A DNA stretch of 64,000 nucleotides, from positions 5,494,501 through 5,558,500 of the forward strand of contig NZ_CP035952.1 of NCBI RefSeq assembly GCF_004214895.1, written 5' to 3'. This stretch comes from Pseudomonas tructae (lineage in GTDB: Bacteria > Pseudomonadota > Gammaproteobacteria > Pseudomonadales > Pseudomonadaceae). This document shows, piece after piece, positions 1 to 9,970 of this stretch. The notes below the pieces were generated by a model. It made no database searches. It was not told where the DNA came from and saw only the letters and a program-made list of their open reading frames with translations. The position numbers and the translations under genes are program-made. Each line of letters opens with the position of its first letter. The first letter of the stretch is position 1.

Positions 1-17
1 TCGCCCTGGCCGACTGA
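1..17 (+). CDS. 3' end of an upstream gene (partial, possibly davB)
   Basis: Reading from base 3, the last four codons encode Ala-Leu-Ala-Asp followed by TGA at 15-17, 13 bases before the davA start. In P. putida the gene upstream of davA is davB, lysine 2-monooxygenase, so this is plausibly its tail. The fragment is too short to identify by sequence; the call rests on context only. Confidence 0.35.
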
Positions 18-30
18 CGGGAGAATCACC

Positions 31-828
31 ATGCGCATCGCCCTGTTCCAAGGCGAACCGCAACCACTGGACGTCCCCGGCAATCTCGAGCGCCTGCACC
101 AGCAGGCGCAACTGGCCGCAGCGCGCGGCGCCGAGTTGCTGGTGTGTCCGGAGATGTTTCTCAGCGGTTACAACATCGGCAGCGAAGCCGTGGCACGTCT
201 GGCCGAGGCCGAAGACGGCCCCTCGGCCATGGCCGTGGTGGAAATAGCCCAGAGTCATCGCATCGCCATTGCCTACGGCTACCCGGAGCTGGCTGAGGAC
301 GGCCAGGTCTTCAACAGCGTGCAGTTGATCGACGCCCATGGCAGCAGCCTGTGCAACTACCGCAAGACCCATCTGTTCGGAGGCCTGGACCGGGCGATGT
401 TCAGCCCCGGGCCAGACCACTTTCCGGTGGTCGAGCTCAACGGCTGGCGCCTGGGCCTGCTGATTTGCTACGACATCGAGTTCCCGGAAAACGCCCGACG
501 CCTGGCCCTGGCCGGGGCCGAGCTGATCCTGGTGCCGACGGCGAACATGGTGCCCTTCGACTTCATTGCGCAGATCACCGTGCGCGCCCGCGCGTACGAG
601 AACCAGTGCTATCTGGTGTATGCCAACTATTGCGGCAGCGAAGGCGAGATCCACTATTGCGGACAGAGCAGTATCGTCAGCCCGGATGGCAGCATCCTGG
701 CCATGGCCGGCCGCGACAGCGCATTGCTGAGCGCGGACCTGGAACTGCAGCAAGTGCACCAAGGGCGAGCCAACACCCCCTACCTGCATGACCTGCGCCC
801 CGCGCTCTACCGTACGGCAGGTCAATAA
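31..828 (+). CDS. davA: 5-aminopentanamidase (delta-aminovaleramidase), nitrilase superfamily
   Basis: A 265-residue carbon-nitrogen hydrolase. The nitrilase catalytic triad is visible as Glu41 (CPEMFLSGY), Lys112 (YRKTHLF) and Cys146 (LLICYDIEFPE). It closely resembles, from memory, P. putida DavA, which hydrolyses 5-aminopentanamide to 5-aminovalerate and ammonia in the aminovalerate route of L-lysine catabolism. The ATG at 31 follows a GGGAGAA ribosome site. A stop codon lies just upstream, as expected for a davB-davA operon. A generic omega-amidase is the alternative; full length and the clear family match make the call fairly secure. The protein should be cytoplasmic, as no signal peptide is present. 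Confidence 0.85.
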   Translation: MRIALFQGEPQPLDVPGNLERLHQQAQLAAARGAELLVCPEMFLSGYNIGSEAVARLAEAEDGPSAMAVVEIAQSHRIAIAYGYPELAEDGQVFNSVQLIDAHGSSLCNYRKTHLFGGLDRAMFSPGPDHFPVVELNGWRLGLLICYDIEFPENARRLALAGAELILVPTANMVPFDFIAQITVRARAYENQCYLVYANYCGSEGEIHYCGQSSIVSPDGSILAMAGRDSALLSADLELQQVHQGRANTPYLHDLRPALYRTAGQ

Positions 829-866
829 TCCGCTAGCATGACGGTTCTCTTATCTGCGGAACTGTC

Positions 867-3200
867 ATGCCCAGCGCCCTTCGCCTCCTGACCCTCGACA
901 ATGGCCTGCAGGTCACCCTGCGCCACGCCCCGCGGCTCAAGCGCTGCGCTGCGGCGGTGCGGGTCCGGGCCGGCAGCCATGACGCACCACCGGCATGGCC
1001 GGGCCTGGCGCACTTTCTCGAACACCTGTTTTTTCTCGGCAATCAACGCTTCGCCCTGGAAGACGGCCTGATGCGCTACGTGCAGCATCACGGCGGCCAA
1101 GTGAATGCCAGCACCCGTGAACGCACCACCGAGTTCTTCTTCGAAGTGCCGCCAGCAGCCTTTTCTGGTGGCCTCGAGCGCCTGTGCGAGATGCTTGCGC
1201 ACCCTTGCTTGGAGCTTGAACGGCAAGTGCGTGAACGGGAAGTGATCCATGCCGAGTTCATTGCCTGGTCGCGCAACCCTCAAGCACAGCGGCAGTTTGC
1301 GTTGCTTCAGAGCGCAGGCAGTGATCATCCGCTGAGCGCTTTTCATGCGGGTAACCGTTACAGCTTGCAGGTTCGAAGCCAGGCGTTCCAGGCGGCGCTA
1401 CGGGATTTTCACCGGTTGTTCTATCACGCCGGGCAAATCACCTTGAGCCTGAGCGGACCACAAAGCCTCGACGCACTGGAGTCTCTGGCGCACCAAAACG
1501 CGCAAGTGTTCAGAGCCGGGACGCAAGTGCAGCAATCACTACCGCCGAGTTTCAACAGCCAAGCTCCGCTACGGCTTCAAAGCGAGCGGCAACTGGATGT
1601 GCTGTATCCGTGCGAGCAGCTTTGCGCAGGCTTTGAACACGCTATCGACTTTCTTACGACCTGGCTAAGCAACACCCAGCCTGGCGGCTTTCCGGCGACC
1701 CTGCGAGAGCGAGATTGGCTGGCACAGTTCGCATTTTGCTCACTCTACAGTTTTGCCGGCCAGACCCTGCTGCATGCAGGCATGACACTCACAGATGCCG
1801 CCGATGCCGAGCAGGCGTATGCACTGCTGGGCGACTGGCTGGCGTTCTTGCGAACGACTGACTTGAGCAGCATCAATCAGGAATATGGCCGCTTGCAGCA
1901 GTGCCGCGAACTCAGCGCCGGCGCAGTGGAACTGGCGCGCCGGGATAGCGCCGGGCAACCCTTCCGGGCACTGGACGAGCAAGGGCTCGCGGCGCTTGGG
2001 TTGATACTCAGGACAATGCTCGATGGCCAGCTGCACACAGCCAGCGAGCCTTGGCGGCTGCCCCCGGCCAATCCGTTGCTCAACGTTACACCTGTGACCG
2101 TTCCCGCAACCGCCGCTCCCGAGGGGCTGACCCTGTCCTCCTTGTTACCGTCGACACGTCAGCACGGTGTTATCTACTTGCGTTGGCAACTGGCCTCGGC
2201 CTTGCGCGTGCGACTCTGGCAGGTACTGGATCGTGGGCTGCAAGCCCTGCGCGAACAGGCGGCGCAAGCAGGTGTGCAGGTGCAATTGAGCAGCTGCGAC
2301 CGATACTGGCAATTGCGCTGTGCCGGCAACGGCGCCGTGGTGGTCGCAGTTGTCGAACAGGCACTGGCAATTTTGCGGCACCCCTGCAGCCAAAGCTGGA
2401 CTCCCGGCACTGCCGAGCAGCCCGACGCCATGCCGATCCGTGCCCTGCTCCGGCAACTCCCGGAGCAACTGCTCGGCCGCGTCGACGAAGCGTTGCCGGC
2501 CTGTACCATCAGCCAGAGCGATCTTGACTCACTGTGGGAGTACTCAACCTGGAACGGGCTCGCGACCGGCTTCAGTGCCACCGAGCAGTCGGCACTGAAC
2601 CGCGCCCTGGGCAAGGTGCCTGGGCGCGCAGGACAGCATCCGCCCGCCAGGATCGCAGCGGTGCGGCGCTGGCGAACCTTGCCGCCAGCCACCAGCGAAC
2701 AGGCACTGCTGCTGTTTTGCCCAGTCGCCGATCAAGCCACAGGGCGGTTGCTTGCCCAGCATTTGCAAGGGCCCTTCTATCAACGGCTGCGGGTCGAATT
2801 GAATCTGGGCTACGCAGTCTTCAGCGCCTTTCGTCAGATCGAGGGCTGCAATGGCCTGCTGTTCGGCGTGCAATCGCCATCGGCCAGCCACGCCGAAATC
2901 ATCGGACATATCCAGACAATGCTGGATGACCTGGCCAATCAGCTAAGCTGCACTGACACGGATAAACAGGCGCTGGCCGCGCAGTTCAACGAACCGGCCA
3001 TGGCCAACCATGATGTGGCCGAATGGGCCTGGCAGGCGCATTTGGCAGGCAATCATCAAGCGCGGCTGAGCGATCTGCACGCAGCGATCCTGGCACTGGA
3101 TACGCTACAGCTGCAACGCCTGGCCCGCCAGGCAAGCCAGGCCGAACAAGGCTGGTTGTGCCTGGCCAACGGCCCGGCACCTGGCGCACACTGGCACTGA
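867..3200 (+). CDS. pqqF: PQQ biosynthesis M16 metalloprotease PqqF
   Basis: A 777-residue peptidase of the insulinase/pitrilysin family. The inverted zinc motif HxxEH is at His49-Glu52-His53 (AHFLEHLFF), with the expected downstream acidic region (REREVIHAEF). PqqF is thought to release the cross-linked Glu-Tyr from modified PqqA. The gene lies immediately upstream of pqqA, the usual Pseudomonas arrangement. The start at 867 puts the protein in register with the family N-terminus; the upstream intergenic gap is 38 bases. The C-terminal half is more divergent, as is normal for inactive M16 domains. No signal peptide is seen, so it should act in the cytoplasm. Confidence 0.9.
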   Translation: MPSALRLLTLDNGLQVTLRHAPRLKRCAAAVRVRAGSHDAPPAWPGLAHFLEHLFFLGNQRFALEDGLMRYVQHHGGQVNASTRERTTEFFFEVPPAAFSGGLERLCEMLAHPCLELERQVREREVIHAEFIAWSRNPQAQRQFALLQSAGSDHPLSAFHAGNRYSLQVRSQAFQAALRDFHRLFYHAGQITLSLSGPQSLDALESLAHQNAQVFRAGTQVQQSLPPSFNSQAPLRLQSERQLDVLYPCEQLCAGFEHAIDFLTTWLSNTQPGGFPATLRERDWLAQFAFCSLYSFAGQTLLHAGMTLTDAADAEQAYALLGDWLAFLRTTDLSSINQEYGRLQQCRELSAGAVELARRDSAGQPFRALDEQGLAALGLILRTMLDGQLHTASEPWRLPPANPLLNVTPVTVPATAAPEGLTLSSLLPSTRQHGVIYLRWQLASALRVRLWQVLDRGLQALREQAAQAGVQVQLSSCDRYWQLRCAGNGAVVVAVVEQALAILRHPCSQSWTPGTAEQPDAMPIRALLRQLPEQLLGRVDEALPACTISQSDLDSLWEYSTWNGLATGFSATEQSALNRALGKVPGRAGQHPPARIAAVRRWRTLPPATSEQALLLFCPVADQATGRLLAQHLQGPFYQRLRVELNLGYAVFSAFRQIEGCNGLLFGVQSPSASHAEIIGHIQTMLDDLANQLSCTDTDKQALAAQFNEPAMANHDVAEWAWQAHLAGNHQARLSDLHAAILALDTLQLQRLARQASQAEQGWLCLANGPAPGAHWH

Positions 3201-3211
3201 CACTGACGATT

Positions 3212-3228
3212 CTTACCGTAACGGTAAG
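3212..3228. promoter_or_regulatory. 17-bp perfect palindrome in the pqqA upstream region
   Basis: CTTACCGTAACGGTAAG is a perfect dyad (8 bp arms around a central A) just after the pqqF stop and 140 bp before pqqA. It lacks a following T tract, so it is more likely a protein-binding site than a terminator. The binding protein is unknown. Confidence 0.4.
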
Positions 3229-3367
3229 GGCGTTTATCGTAGATTTAACCTTTCAGCACGTATTTTTTTAGTAAGATAGCGCAATCTCAGCTACGGGAAC
3301 CTCTGATCTACAGGGAGGACCAAGTCAGTAGCTGTCAAACCCAGCCCCAACCGGAAGGAGTAATCCC

Positions 3368-3439
3368 ATGTGGACCAAACCTGCTTACACTGACCTGCGT
3401 ATCGGCTTTGAAGTGACCATGTATTTCGCAAGCCGCTGA
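3368..3439 (+). CDS. pqqA: PQQ precursor peptide PqqA (23 residues)
   Basis: A 23-residue peptide beginning [11 protein letters not shown]. It carries the diagnostic Glu15-(3 residues)-Tyr19 pair (EVTMY) that PqqE cross-links and that becomes the backbone of pyrroloquinoline quinone. A very strong ribosome site, GGAAGGAG, lies 7 bases before the ATG, consistent with high expression of a substrate peptide. The gene sits between pqqF and pqqB. The length and motif match known Pseudomonas PqqA, so the call is secure. Confidence 0.96.
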   Translation: MWTKPAYTDLRIGFEVTMYFASR

Positions 3440-3454
3440 GCCTGCTTGCGGTAC

Positions 3455-3482
3455 AACGCCTCGGTCCGCCGGGGCGTTTTTA
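3455..3482 (+). terminator. Attenuator-like hairpin between pqqA and pqqB
   Basis: AACGCCTCGG and CCGGGGCGTT form a 10-bp stem (one G-T pair) around a TCCG loop, followed by TTTTATTT. It lies 16 bases after the pqqA stop and 24 before pqqB. A partial terminator here would give excess pqqA transcript over pqqBCDE, as described for other pqq operons. Confidence 0.75.
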
Positions 3483-3506
3483 TTTCAGGACGCGGCAGGA
3501 GTGGCC

Positions 3507-4418
3507 ATGTATATCCAGATTCTAGGTTCCGCTGCCGGTGGCGGGTTTCCACAGTGGAACTGCAACTGCGCAAATTGCCAGGGCTTTCGCGACGGCAGCT
3601 TGCGCGCCACGGCGCGAACCCAGTCATCGATCGCCCTGTCTGACGACGGTCTCCACTGGGTGCTGTGCAATGCCTCGCCGGATATCCGCGCGCAACTGCA
3701 AGGCTTCGCCCCAATGCAACCGGCCCGCGCCCTGCGCGACACCGGGATCAACGCCATCGTTTTGCTCGACAGCCAGATCGACCACACCACCGGCCTGCTC
3801 AGCCTGCGCGAGGGCTGCCCGCACCAGGTCTGGTGTACCGAGATGGTCCATCAGGATCTGAGCACCGGCTTTCCGCTGTTCACTATCCTCAGCCACTGGA
3901 ACGGCGGCCTGCAATGGAACCGCATCGAGCTCGAAGGCAGTTTCGTCATCGACGCCTGCCCGAACCTGCGCTTCACCCCCTTCCCGCTGCGCAGCGCGGC
4001 ACCACCCTACTCGCCGCACCGCTTCGACCCACACCCGGGCGACAACCTCGGGCTGATGGTCGAGGACCTGCGCACCGGCGGTAAGCTGTTCTATGCCCCT
4101 GGCCTGGGCCAGGTCGATACCAATCTGCTGCAGATGATGGCCGAAGCCGACTGCCTGCTGGTCGACGGCACCCTGTGGGAGGATGATGAAATGCAGCGCC
4201 GTGGCGTCGGCACCCGCACTGGCCGCGAGATGGGCCACCTGGCGCAGAACGGCCCGGGCGGCATGCTCGAGGTGCTGGACGGTTTCAGGCGCCAGCGCAA
4301 GGTGCTTATCCACATCAACAACACCAACCCGATTCTCGATGAGGATTCGGCCGAACGCGCCGAATGCGTACGCCGCGGCGTCGAAGTCGCCTTCGACGGT
4401 ATGAGCATCACCCTCTAG
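3507..4418 (+). CDS. pqqB: PQQ biosynthesis protein PqqB (metallo-beta-lactamase fold oxygenase)
   Basis: A 303-residue protein beginning [20 protein letters not shown], the family N-terminus with its zinc-binding CNCANC motif. PqqB has the metallo-beta-lactamase fold and is reported to hydroxylate the cross-linked Glu-Tyr intermediate. The ATG at 3507 is preferred over a GTG at 3501 because AGGAG ends five bases before it and the protein then begins at the conserved methionine. pqqC follows after 8 bases. The protein should be cytoplasmic. Confidence 0.95.
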   Translation: MYIQILGSAAGGGFPQWNCNCANCQGFRDGSLRATARTQSSIALSDDGLHWVLCNASPDIRAQLQGFAPMQPARALRDTGINAIVLLDSQIDHTTGLLSLREGCPHQVWCTEMVHQDLSTGFPLFTILSHWNGGLQWNRIELEGSFVIDACPNLRFTPFPLRSAAPPYSPHRFDPHPGDNLGLMVEDLRTGGKLFYAPGLGQVDTNLLQMMAEADCLLVDGTLWEDDEMQRRGVGTRTGREMGHLAQNGPGGMLEVLDGFRRQRKVLIHINNTNPILDEDSAERAECVRRGVEVAFDGMSITL

Positions 4419-4426
4419 GAGCCGCC

Positions 4427-5182
4427 ATGAGCGCTGCCAAACCGCTGTCCCCCGTCGAGTTCGAACAGGCCCTGCGTGCCAAGGGCGCCTACTACCACAT
4501 CCATCACCCCTACCACGTGGCGATGTATGAAGGTCGCGCCAGCCGCGAGCAGATCCAGGGCTGGGTCGCCAACCGTTTCTACTACCAGGTCAACATCCCG
4601 ATGAAGGACGCGGCGATCCTGGCCAACTGCCCGGACCGCGAAATCCGTCGCGAGTGGATTCAGCGCCTGCTCGACCATGATGGCGCCCCCGGTGAAGACG
4701 GCGGCATCGAAGCCTGGCTGCGCCTGGGCCAGGCCGTCGGCCTGGACCCGGATCAGTTGCGCTCCCAGGAATTGGTGCTGCCAGGCGTGCGCTTTGCCGT
4801 GGATGCCTATGTCAACTTCGCCCGCCGCGCCAGCTGGCAGGAAGCGGCCAGCAGTTCGCTGACCGAATTGTTCGCCCCGCAGATCCACCAGTCGCGGCTG
4901 GACAGTTGGCCACAGCACTATCCGTGGATCGATCCTGCGGGCTACGAGTACTTCCGCACCCGTTTGGGCCAGGCGCGGCGTGACGTCGAGCATGGCCTGG
5001 CGATCACCCTGCAGCACTACACTACAGTTGAAGGCCAGCAACGCATGCTGGAGATCCTGCAGTTCAAGCTGGACATTCTCTGGAGCATGCTCGACGCCAT
5101 GAGCATGGCCTACGAACTGAACCGCCCGCCGTATCACAGTGTCACCTGCGAAAGGGTCTGGCACAAAGGAATCGCCTTATGA
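4427..5182 (+). CDS. pqqC: Pyrroloquinoline-quinone synthase PqqC
   Basis: A 251-residue protein of the haem-oxygenase-like helical fold. PqqC performs the final cofactor-free ring closure and oxidation to PQQ. Conserved stretches visible include [14 protein letters not shown], the [12 protein letters not shown] helix and the C-terminal [10 protein letters not shown]. The ATG at 4427 matches the normal Pseudomonas length; an in-frame extension to 4364 would run into pqqB. Its TGA overlaps the pqqD ATG by four bases, so translation of the two is probably coupled. Confidence 0.96.
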   Translation: MSAAKPLSPVEFEQALRAKGAYYHIHHPYHVAMYEGRASREQIQGWVANRFYYQVNIPMKDAAILANCPDREIRREWIQRLLDHDGAPGEDGGIEAWLRLGQAVGLDPDQLRSQELVLPGVRFAVDAYVNFARRASWQEAASSSLTELFAPQIHQSRLDSWPQHYPWIDPAGYEYFRTRLGQARRDVEHGLAITLQHYTTVEGQQRMLEILQFKLDILWSMLDAMSMAYELNRPPYHSVTCERVWHKGIAL

Positions 5183-5454
5183 GTTTTGATCGCGCACAAG
5201 TCCCGACATGGCGCCCGGGTTATCGTTTCCAGTACGAGCCGGCACAAAAAGGCCATGTGCTGCTGTATCCGGAAGGGATGATCAAGCTCAACGAAAGCGC
5301 CGCGCTGATCGGCGGGCTGATCAACGGCCAGCGCGACGTCGCCGCGATCATTGCCGAGCTGGACCAGCAGTTCCCCGGTGTACCCGAGCTCGGTAGTGAC
5401 ATCGAGCAGTTCATGGAGGTCGCCCGTGCCGAACACTGGATCAGCCTTGCCTGA
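5179..5454 (+). CDS. pqqD: PqqA-binding chaperone PqqD
   Basis: A 91-residue winged-helix protein, the founding member of the RiPP recognition elements. It binds PqqA and presents it to the radical SAM enzyme PqqE. The family stretch around [13 protein letters not shown] is present. The start overlaps pqqC by four bases (ATGA), and its 3' end overlaps pqqE by 29 bases, an arrangement that ties chaperone and enzyme synthesis together. Length is typical. Confidence 0.95.
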   Translation: MSFDRAQVPTWRPGYRFQYEPAQKGHVLLYPEGMIKLNESAALIGGLINGQRDVAAIIAELDQQFPGVPELGSDIEQFMEVARAEHWISLA

Positions 5455-6586
5455 GCTGCCGGCAAAGCCCGAAGTCGGCCTGCCGCTGTGGCTGCTCGCC
5501 GAGCTGACCTACCGTTGCCCGCTGCAATGCCCGTACTGCTCCAACCCCCTGGACTTCGCCGCCCAGGGGCAGGAGCTAAGTACCGAGCAATGGTTCAAGG
5601 TCATGGCCGAGGCGCGGGAAATGGGCGCCGCACAGCTGGGGTTTTCCGGCGGTGAGCCGCTGGTGCGCCAGGACCTCGCCGAATTGATCGGCGAAGGTCG
5701 GCGCCTAGGCTATTACACCAACCTGATCACCTCCGGCATCGGCCTGACCGAGCAGAAGATCGCCGCCTTCAAGGAAGCCGGGTTGGACCATATCCAGATC
5801 AGCTTCCAGGCCAGCGACGAGCAGGTGAATAACCTGCTGGCCGGCTCGAAAAAGGCCTTCGCGCAGAAGCTGGAAATGGCCCGGGCGGTCAAGGACCACG
5901 GCTACCCGATGGTGCTGAATTTCGTCACTCATCGGCACAACATCGACAAGATCGACCGCATCATCGAGCTGTGCGTGGCCCTGGAAGCCGACTTCGTCGA
6001 ACTGGCCACCTGTCAGTTCTATGGTTGGGCGCACCTTAACCGTGTCGGCCTGCTGCCGACCCGTGCCCAGCTCGAACGCGCCGAACGCATCACCAATGAA
6101 TACCGGGCCAAGCTGCAGGCCGCCGGGAGCCCGTGCAAGCTGATTTTCGTCACCCCGGACTACTACGAAGAGCGCCCCAAAGCCTGCATGAATGGCTGGG
6201 GCAGCGTGTTCCTCACCGTTACCCCAGACGGCACCGCCCTGCCCTGCCACGGTGCCCGGCAGTTACCGGTGCAGTTCCCCAATGTGCGCGAGCACAGCAT
6301 GCAGCACATCTGGTACGACTCGTTCGGCTTCAACCGCTTCCGCGGCTATGACTGGATGCCCGAACCGTGCCGATCCTGTGACGAGAAAGAAAAGGACTTC
6401 GGCGGCTGCCGCTGCCAGGCCTTCATGCTCACCGGCGATGCCAGCAATGCCGACCCGGTGTGCGCCAAGTCGGCCGACCACGGCATGATCCTCAAGGCCC
6501 GCGAAGACGCCGAGCATGCCCATCAGACCATCGACGAGCTGACCTTCCGTAATGAGCGAAACTCCCGTGTCATTGTCCGCGGCTGA
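5426..6586 (+). CDS. pqqE: PqqA peptide cyclase PqqE (radical SAM)
   Basis: A radical SAM/SPASM enzyme that forms the carbon-carbon bond between Glu15 and Tyr19 of PqqA. The radical SAM motif CxxxCxxC is seen as CPLQCPYC near the N-terminus. C-terminal auxiliary cluster cysteines lie in CMNGWG and in [17 protein letters not shown] chose the GTG at 5426 (386 residues): GGAGG sits six bases upstream inside pqqD, and the longer in-frame ATG at 5351 would add a low-complexity Ser-rich leader unlike the family. The end overlaps the next gene by 35 bases. Confidence 0.94.
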   Translation: MPNTGSALPELPAKPEVGLPLWLLAELTYRCPLQCPYCSNPLDFAAQGQELSTEQWFKVMAEAREMGAAQLGFSGGEPLVRQDLAELIGEGRRLGYYTNLITSGIGLTEQKIAAFKEAGLDHIQISFQASDEQVNNLLAGSKKAFAQKLEMARAVKDHGYPMVLNFVTHRHNIDKIDRIIELCVALEADFVELATCQFYGWAHLNRVGLLPTRAQLERAERITNEYRAKLQAAGSPCKLIFVTPDYYEERPKACMNGWGSVFLTVTPDGTALPCHGARQLPVQFPNVREHSMQHIWYDSFGFNRFRGYDWMPEPCRSCDEKEKDFGGCRCQAFMLTGDASNADPVCAKSADHGMILKAREDAEHAHQTIDELTFRNERNSRVIVRG

Positions 6587-8396
6587 GCGTTTCAGCGCTG
6601 AACAGGCGGTCGCCGCCGGTACCGATTTTGCCGAACTTCGGGTGGCGGCCCAGGGGCTGTTCTGGAACGAGTTCCGCCCCAGCGACGGCGCCTGCCGGAT
6701 CTGGCACTGGCGCGCAGGCCAGGCCCGTTGCCTGACGCCCAATGGCTTCAGCGTACGCAGCCGGGTTTACGAATACGGCGGCGGCAGCTTCTGCCTGAGC
6801 GACGATGGCCTGGTGTTCGTCAACGAGGCAGACCAGCAGCTCTATGCCCAGGACCTTGATGGCGGATTGCCGCAGTTGTTATCCACAGGCCAGTGCCGTT
6901 TCGGCGATCTGCGCTGGGCCAACGGCCAGGTGCTGGCCGTGGAGGAAAGCCATGGCCCCGGAGCAGTCCAGCATCGCCTGGTCGCCATCGCCAAGGGCTT
7001 GCGTGAAGTACTGGCCGAAGGCGCCGACTTTTACGCCTCGCCCACCGTGAGCGCCGACGGCACACGCCTGGCCTGGATTGAGTGGAGCCGCCCCGATCAG
7101 CCGTGGACGGCGACCCGGCTGCTTTATCGCCAACGCCAGGAAGATGGCCAGTGGGGTGAACCGCAGTGTGTTGCCGGCAGCGACGGCCCCCAGCAATCGC
7201 TGCAGCAGCCTCGTTTTGATGGGCAAGGGCGGCTGTACTGTTTGTCTGACCGCAATGGTTTCTGGCAACCCTGGGGGGAAACGGCAACAGGCTGGAACCC
7301 CTTGCCTGCCGCCGCTGCCGACCATGCCGGAGCCCCCTGGCAATTGGCCGCCAGCACCTGGCTGCCACTGGATCGGCACAGCTATCTGGCCAGCTGGTTC
7401 GACAACGGCTTCAGCCGCCTGGGCGTTTGTCTGGCTGATGGCTCGGTAGAGGACTATAGCGGCGACTACAGCCGATTCCGTTGCCTCGACCTGGACGAGC
7501 AGCACATCTATGCCATTGCCTCCTCGGCCATTTGTTCACCGGCGGTGATCACCATCAATCGCCACACCCATGCGGTACAGATACTGGCGGGCGGAGCCCT
7601 GCCGTTGCCCGCCGAACGCATCAGCCGCCCGCAAGCCCTGTGCTACCCCAGTGGCGACGGCATCGCCCATGGCTTCTTCTACCCGCCCATGAACGATGAC
7701 GCGCAGCCCCCGCTGCTGGTGTTCATTCATGGCGGCCCGACCTCGGCCTGCTTTCCGGTGCTCGACCCGCGCATCCAGTACTGGACCCAGCGCGGCTTTG
7801 CCGTCGCCGATCTCAATTACCGCGGCAGCAGCGGCTATGGCCGTGACTATCGTCAGGCCCTGCACCTGCGCTGGGGCGAGGTTGACGTCGAAGATGCCTG
7901 TGCCGTGGTTGCGCACCTGGCCGAACGCAAGCTGATCGACCCGCAGCGGGCGTTCATCCGCGGCGGCAGCGCAGGCGGCTATACCACCCTTTGCGCCCTG
8001 GCCTTTCACGCTGTATTCCGTGCCGGCGCCAGCCTCTATGGTGTCAGTGACCCGCAGGCGCTGGCCCGAGCCACGCACAAGTTTGAAGGGGATTACCTCG
8101 ACTGGCTGATTGGCGACCCCGTGGCCGATGCCGAGCGTTACCAGCAACGCACCCCTCTGCTGCATGCCGCAAACATCAAGGTGCCGGTGATCTTCTTTCA
8201 GGGGGAACTGGATGCAGTGGTGGTACCTGAGCAGACCCGTTCGATGCTTGACGCGTTGAAGGCCAACGGTGTTCGCGCCGAAGGGCATTTCTACCCTTCA
8301 GAGCGTCACGGTTTTCGTACTGCAAGCAACTTGGCGCATGCACTGGAAGCGGAATGGAAGTTCTACAGCACCACGCTGGCAAGCGATCACACTTGA
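6552..8396 (+). CDS. pqqH: S9 family peptidase of the pqq operon (PqqH-like)
   Basis: A 614-residue prolyl-oligopeptidase-type serine peptidase: an N-terminal beta-propeller and a C-terminal alpha/beta hydrolase domain. The nucleophile is Ser473 in GGSAGGY; the catalytic Asp is probably in GELDAVV and the His in SERHGF. It overlaps pqqE by 35 bases, so it belongs to the operon. The symbol is the one used for the P. aeruginosa homologue at the end of pqqABCDE. Its exact job is unsettled; it may degrade PqqA-derived peptides together with PqqF. No signal peptide is visible. Confidence 0.85.
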   Translation: MSETPVSLSAAERFSAEQAVAAGTDFAELRVAAQGLFWNEFRPSDGACRIWHWRAGQARCLTPNGFSVRSRVYEYGGGSFCLSDDGLVFVNEADQQLYAQDLDGGLPQLLSTGQCRFGDLRWANGQVLAVEESHGPGAVQHRLVAIAKGLREVLAEGADFYASPTVSADGTRLAWIEWSRPDQPWTATRLLYRQRQEDGQWGEPQCVAGSDGPQQSLQQPRFDGQGRLYCLSDRNGFWQPWGETATGWNPLPAAAADHAGAPWQLAASTWLPLDRHSYLASWFDNGFSRLGVCLADGSVEDYSGDYSRFRCLDLDEQHIYAIASSAICSPAVITINRHTHAVQILAGGALPLPAERISRPQALCYPSGDGIAHGFFYPPMNDDAQPPLLVFIHGGPTSACFPVLDPRIQYWTQRGFAVADLNYRGSSGYGRDYRQALHLRWGEVDVEDACAVVAHLAERKLIDPQRAFIRGGSAGGYTTLCALAFHAVFRAGASLYGVSDPQALARATHKFEGDYLDWLIGDPVADAERYQQRTPLLHAANIKVPVIFFQGELDAVVVPEQTRSMLDALKANGVRAEGHFYPSERHGFRTASNLAHALEAEWKFYSTTLASDHT

Positions 8397-8413
8397 TATC
8401 GAGAATCATTATT
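8395..8413 (+). promoter_or_regulatory. Fur box upstream of the first ECF sigma gene
   Basis: GATATCGAGAATCATTATT matches the 19-bp Fur consensus at 15 of 19 positions. It overlaps the pqqH stop codon and lies 43 bp before the sigma gene, where iron-loaded Fur would repress it. It implies the locus is iron-regulated. Confidence 0.75.
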
Positions 8414-8456
8414 TATACAGTCGCGCCTTCGCGCTACTACCGATGGCCCTCTGTGC

Positions 8457-8963
8457 ATGTCGAACATGACCTCCAAGGAACTGGAAGCGGCCTTCAAGGC
8501 GCACTCGGGAGAGTTGCGCCAATTTCTGCGACGCAAGTTGCAGAATCCCGAGGCTGCCGCCGATCTTGCTCAGGAAGCCTACGCTCGCCTGCTGCGCCAA
8601 CCGCCAGCGAAACCGGTCAGCAATCTGCGTGCATTCATCTTTCGCATCGGTCGTAACCTGGCCATCGATCATGTCCGTAGTCGTGATACCCGCGAACACC
8701 TGGACCAGGGCCTGGAATATCTCTACGAAGTTACCGGAGACAGCCCTGAACTGTTCAACCAAGTGGCAGCCCAACAGGACCTGCAAGCACTGGCCCAGGG
8801 CATTGAGCAACTGCCGCCTCTGGCCCGGCTGATTTTTACCCTCGCCCGGCTTGAAGGACTGCCTCACAAAGATATTGCCCTCCAACTCGATATCTCGCTC
8901 AGTAGCGTTGAGAAACATCTGGCCGCTGCGCTGGACTTTTTACGCCGAAAGCTTCAGCGTTGA
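8457..8963 (+). CDS. ECF sigma factor, FecI/FpvI type
   Basis: A 168-residue iron-starvation sigma factor with region 2 (DLAQEAYARLL, FIFRIGRNLAIDHVRS) and region 4 helix-turn-helix (GLPHKDIALQLDISLSSVEKHLAAAL). Members of this group are held by a FecR partner and released when a siderophore binds the cognate outer-membrane receptor. The Fur box directly upstream and the fecR-like gene directly downstream support that role. A second in-frame ATG at 8466 is an alternative start. The target is presumably the adjacent receptor gene. Confidence 0.9.
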   Translation: MSNMTSKELEAAFKAHSGELRQFLRRKLQNPEAAADLAQEAYARLLRQPPAKPVSNLRAFIFRIGRNLAIDHVRSRDTREHLDQGLEYLYEVTGDSPELFNQVAAQQDLQALAQGIEQLPPLARLIFTLARLEGLPHKDIALQLDISLSSVEKHLAAALDFLRRKLQR

Positions 8964-8968
8964 ATCCC

Positions 8969-9895
8969 ATGCACGATACCCACAACCGACAACAGGCCCT
9001 TGAGCACACCGCACACACTTGGGTGGTGCGCCTGACATCCGGCAGCGCCACCAGTGAAGACATTGCTGCTGCACGGCGGTGGTGTGAAACGCACCCAGAT
9101 CATCAAGCGGCTTTTGTCCAGGCCAGAGCACTCTGGCATCTCAGTGGTCAGATACATGCTCAACAACCCGCTCGGCGCACACGCCCAGTGTTCTGGGCCA
9201 GTGCCGCTGCCCTGATAGTAGGCATTGCCGTGCTGCTTGTACGGGTCAATGCCTGGGACGCCGATTACCGTACAGATACAGGCGAACAAAAGCGTATTGT
9301 CCTGGCCGACGGTTCGCGGGTACTGCTCGATTCCGCCTCGGCGATAGATGTCAGTTTCAGCGGCCAACAGCGTACTGTCGTGCTACGCAAGGGCGAAGCA
9401 CTGTTCGAAGTGGCCCATGATCCCGACAAGCCCTTCGTGGTCAATGCCGACCAAACTAGCGCTACGGCTCTGGGTACGGTCTATGCCGTCTCTCGGGGCT
9501 CCGATCAGGTCCGGGTCATCGTGAGCCAGGGGCGAGTCGCCGTTCGCGGCCCACTCAACGAAGTACGGTTGCAAGCTAACCAGCAGGTGATCTGGCAGGC
9601 GCCGCAACTGAGCGCAGTCCAGGCGGTAGATACCAACAGCGCCCTGGCCTGGCGCGACGGCCGCCTGGTTTTCAAGCTGACGCCGCTTCCAGAAGTCATT
9701 GCCCAGATTCAACGCTATCGCCCAGGGCTGGTAGTGATTGCCGACGATCACCTGCGCAGCCTCAAAGTCAGCGGCACCTTCTATCTCGACAAGCTCGACG
9801 AGGGCCTGCAAAGTCTGGAAAAAGCTTTTCCGCTCACCATCAGCCGCTATACCGATCATTTCCTGTTGGTTTCAGCGCGTCCGGCGAACAACTGA
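8969..9895 (+). CDS. FecR-family anti-sigma regulator
   Basis: About 308 residues: an N-terminal cytoplasmic DUF4880/FecR_N segment (with WVVRLTSGSAT), one transmembrane helix around VFWASAAALIVGIAVLLV, and a periplasmic FecR domain. It should bind the upstream sigma factor in the cytoplasm and the receptor's signalling domain in the periplasm. The ATG at 8969 is chosen; a TTG at 8960 overlapping the sigma stop is also possible, and neither has a good ribosome site, suggesting translational coupling. Confidence 0.88.
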   Translation: MHDTHNRQQALEHTAHTWVVRLTSGSATSEDIAAARRWCETHPDHQAAFVQARALWHLSGQIHAQQPARRTRPVFWASAAALIVGIAVLLVRVNAWDADYRTDTGEQKRIVLADGSRVLLDSASAIDVSFSGQQRTVVLRKGEALFEVAHDPDKPFVVNADQTSATALGTVYAVSRGSDQVRVIVSQGRVAVRGPLNEVRLQANQQVIWQAPQLSAVQAVDTNSALAWRDGRLVFKLTPLPEVIAQIQRYRPGLVVIADDHLRSLKVSGTFYLDKLDEGLQSLEKAFPLTISRYTDHFLLVSARPANN

Positions 9896-9970
9896 ATTTA
9901 CGGGTCCGCCAGGGTCATACGTCATCCCCTTGATAACGATTTGCTTTCTTATTAATCAGGGGGAGAGAAC

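Noticed and set aside
5351..5425. Longer start for pqqE at the ATG 5351
   Set aside because: It adds a Ser-rich leader not typical of PqqE; the GTG at 5426 has GGAGG at good spacing.
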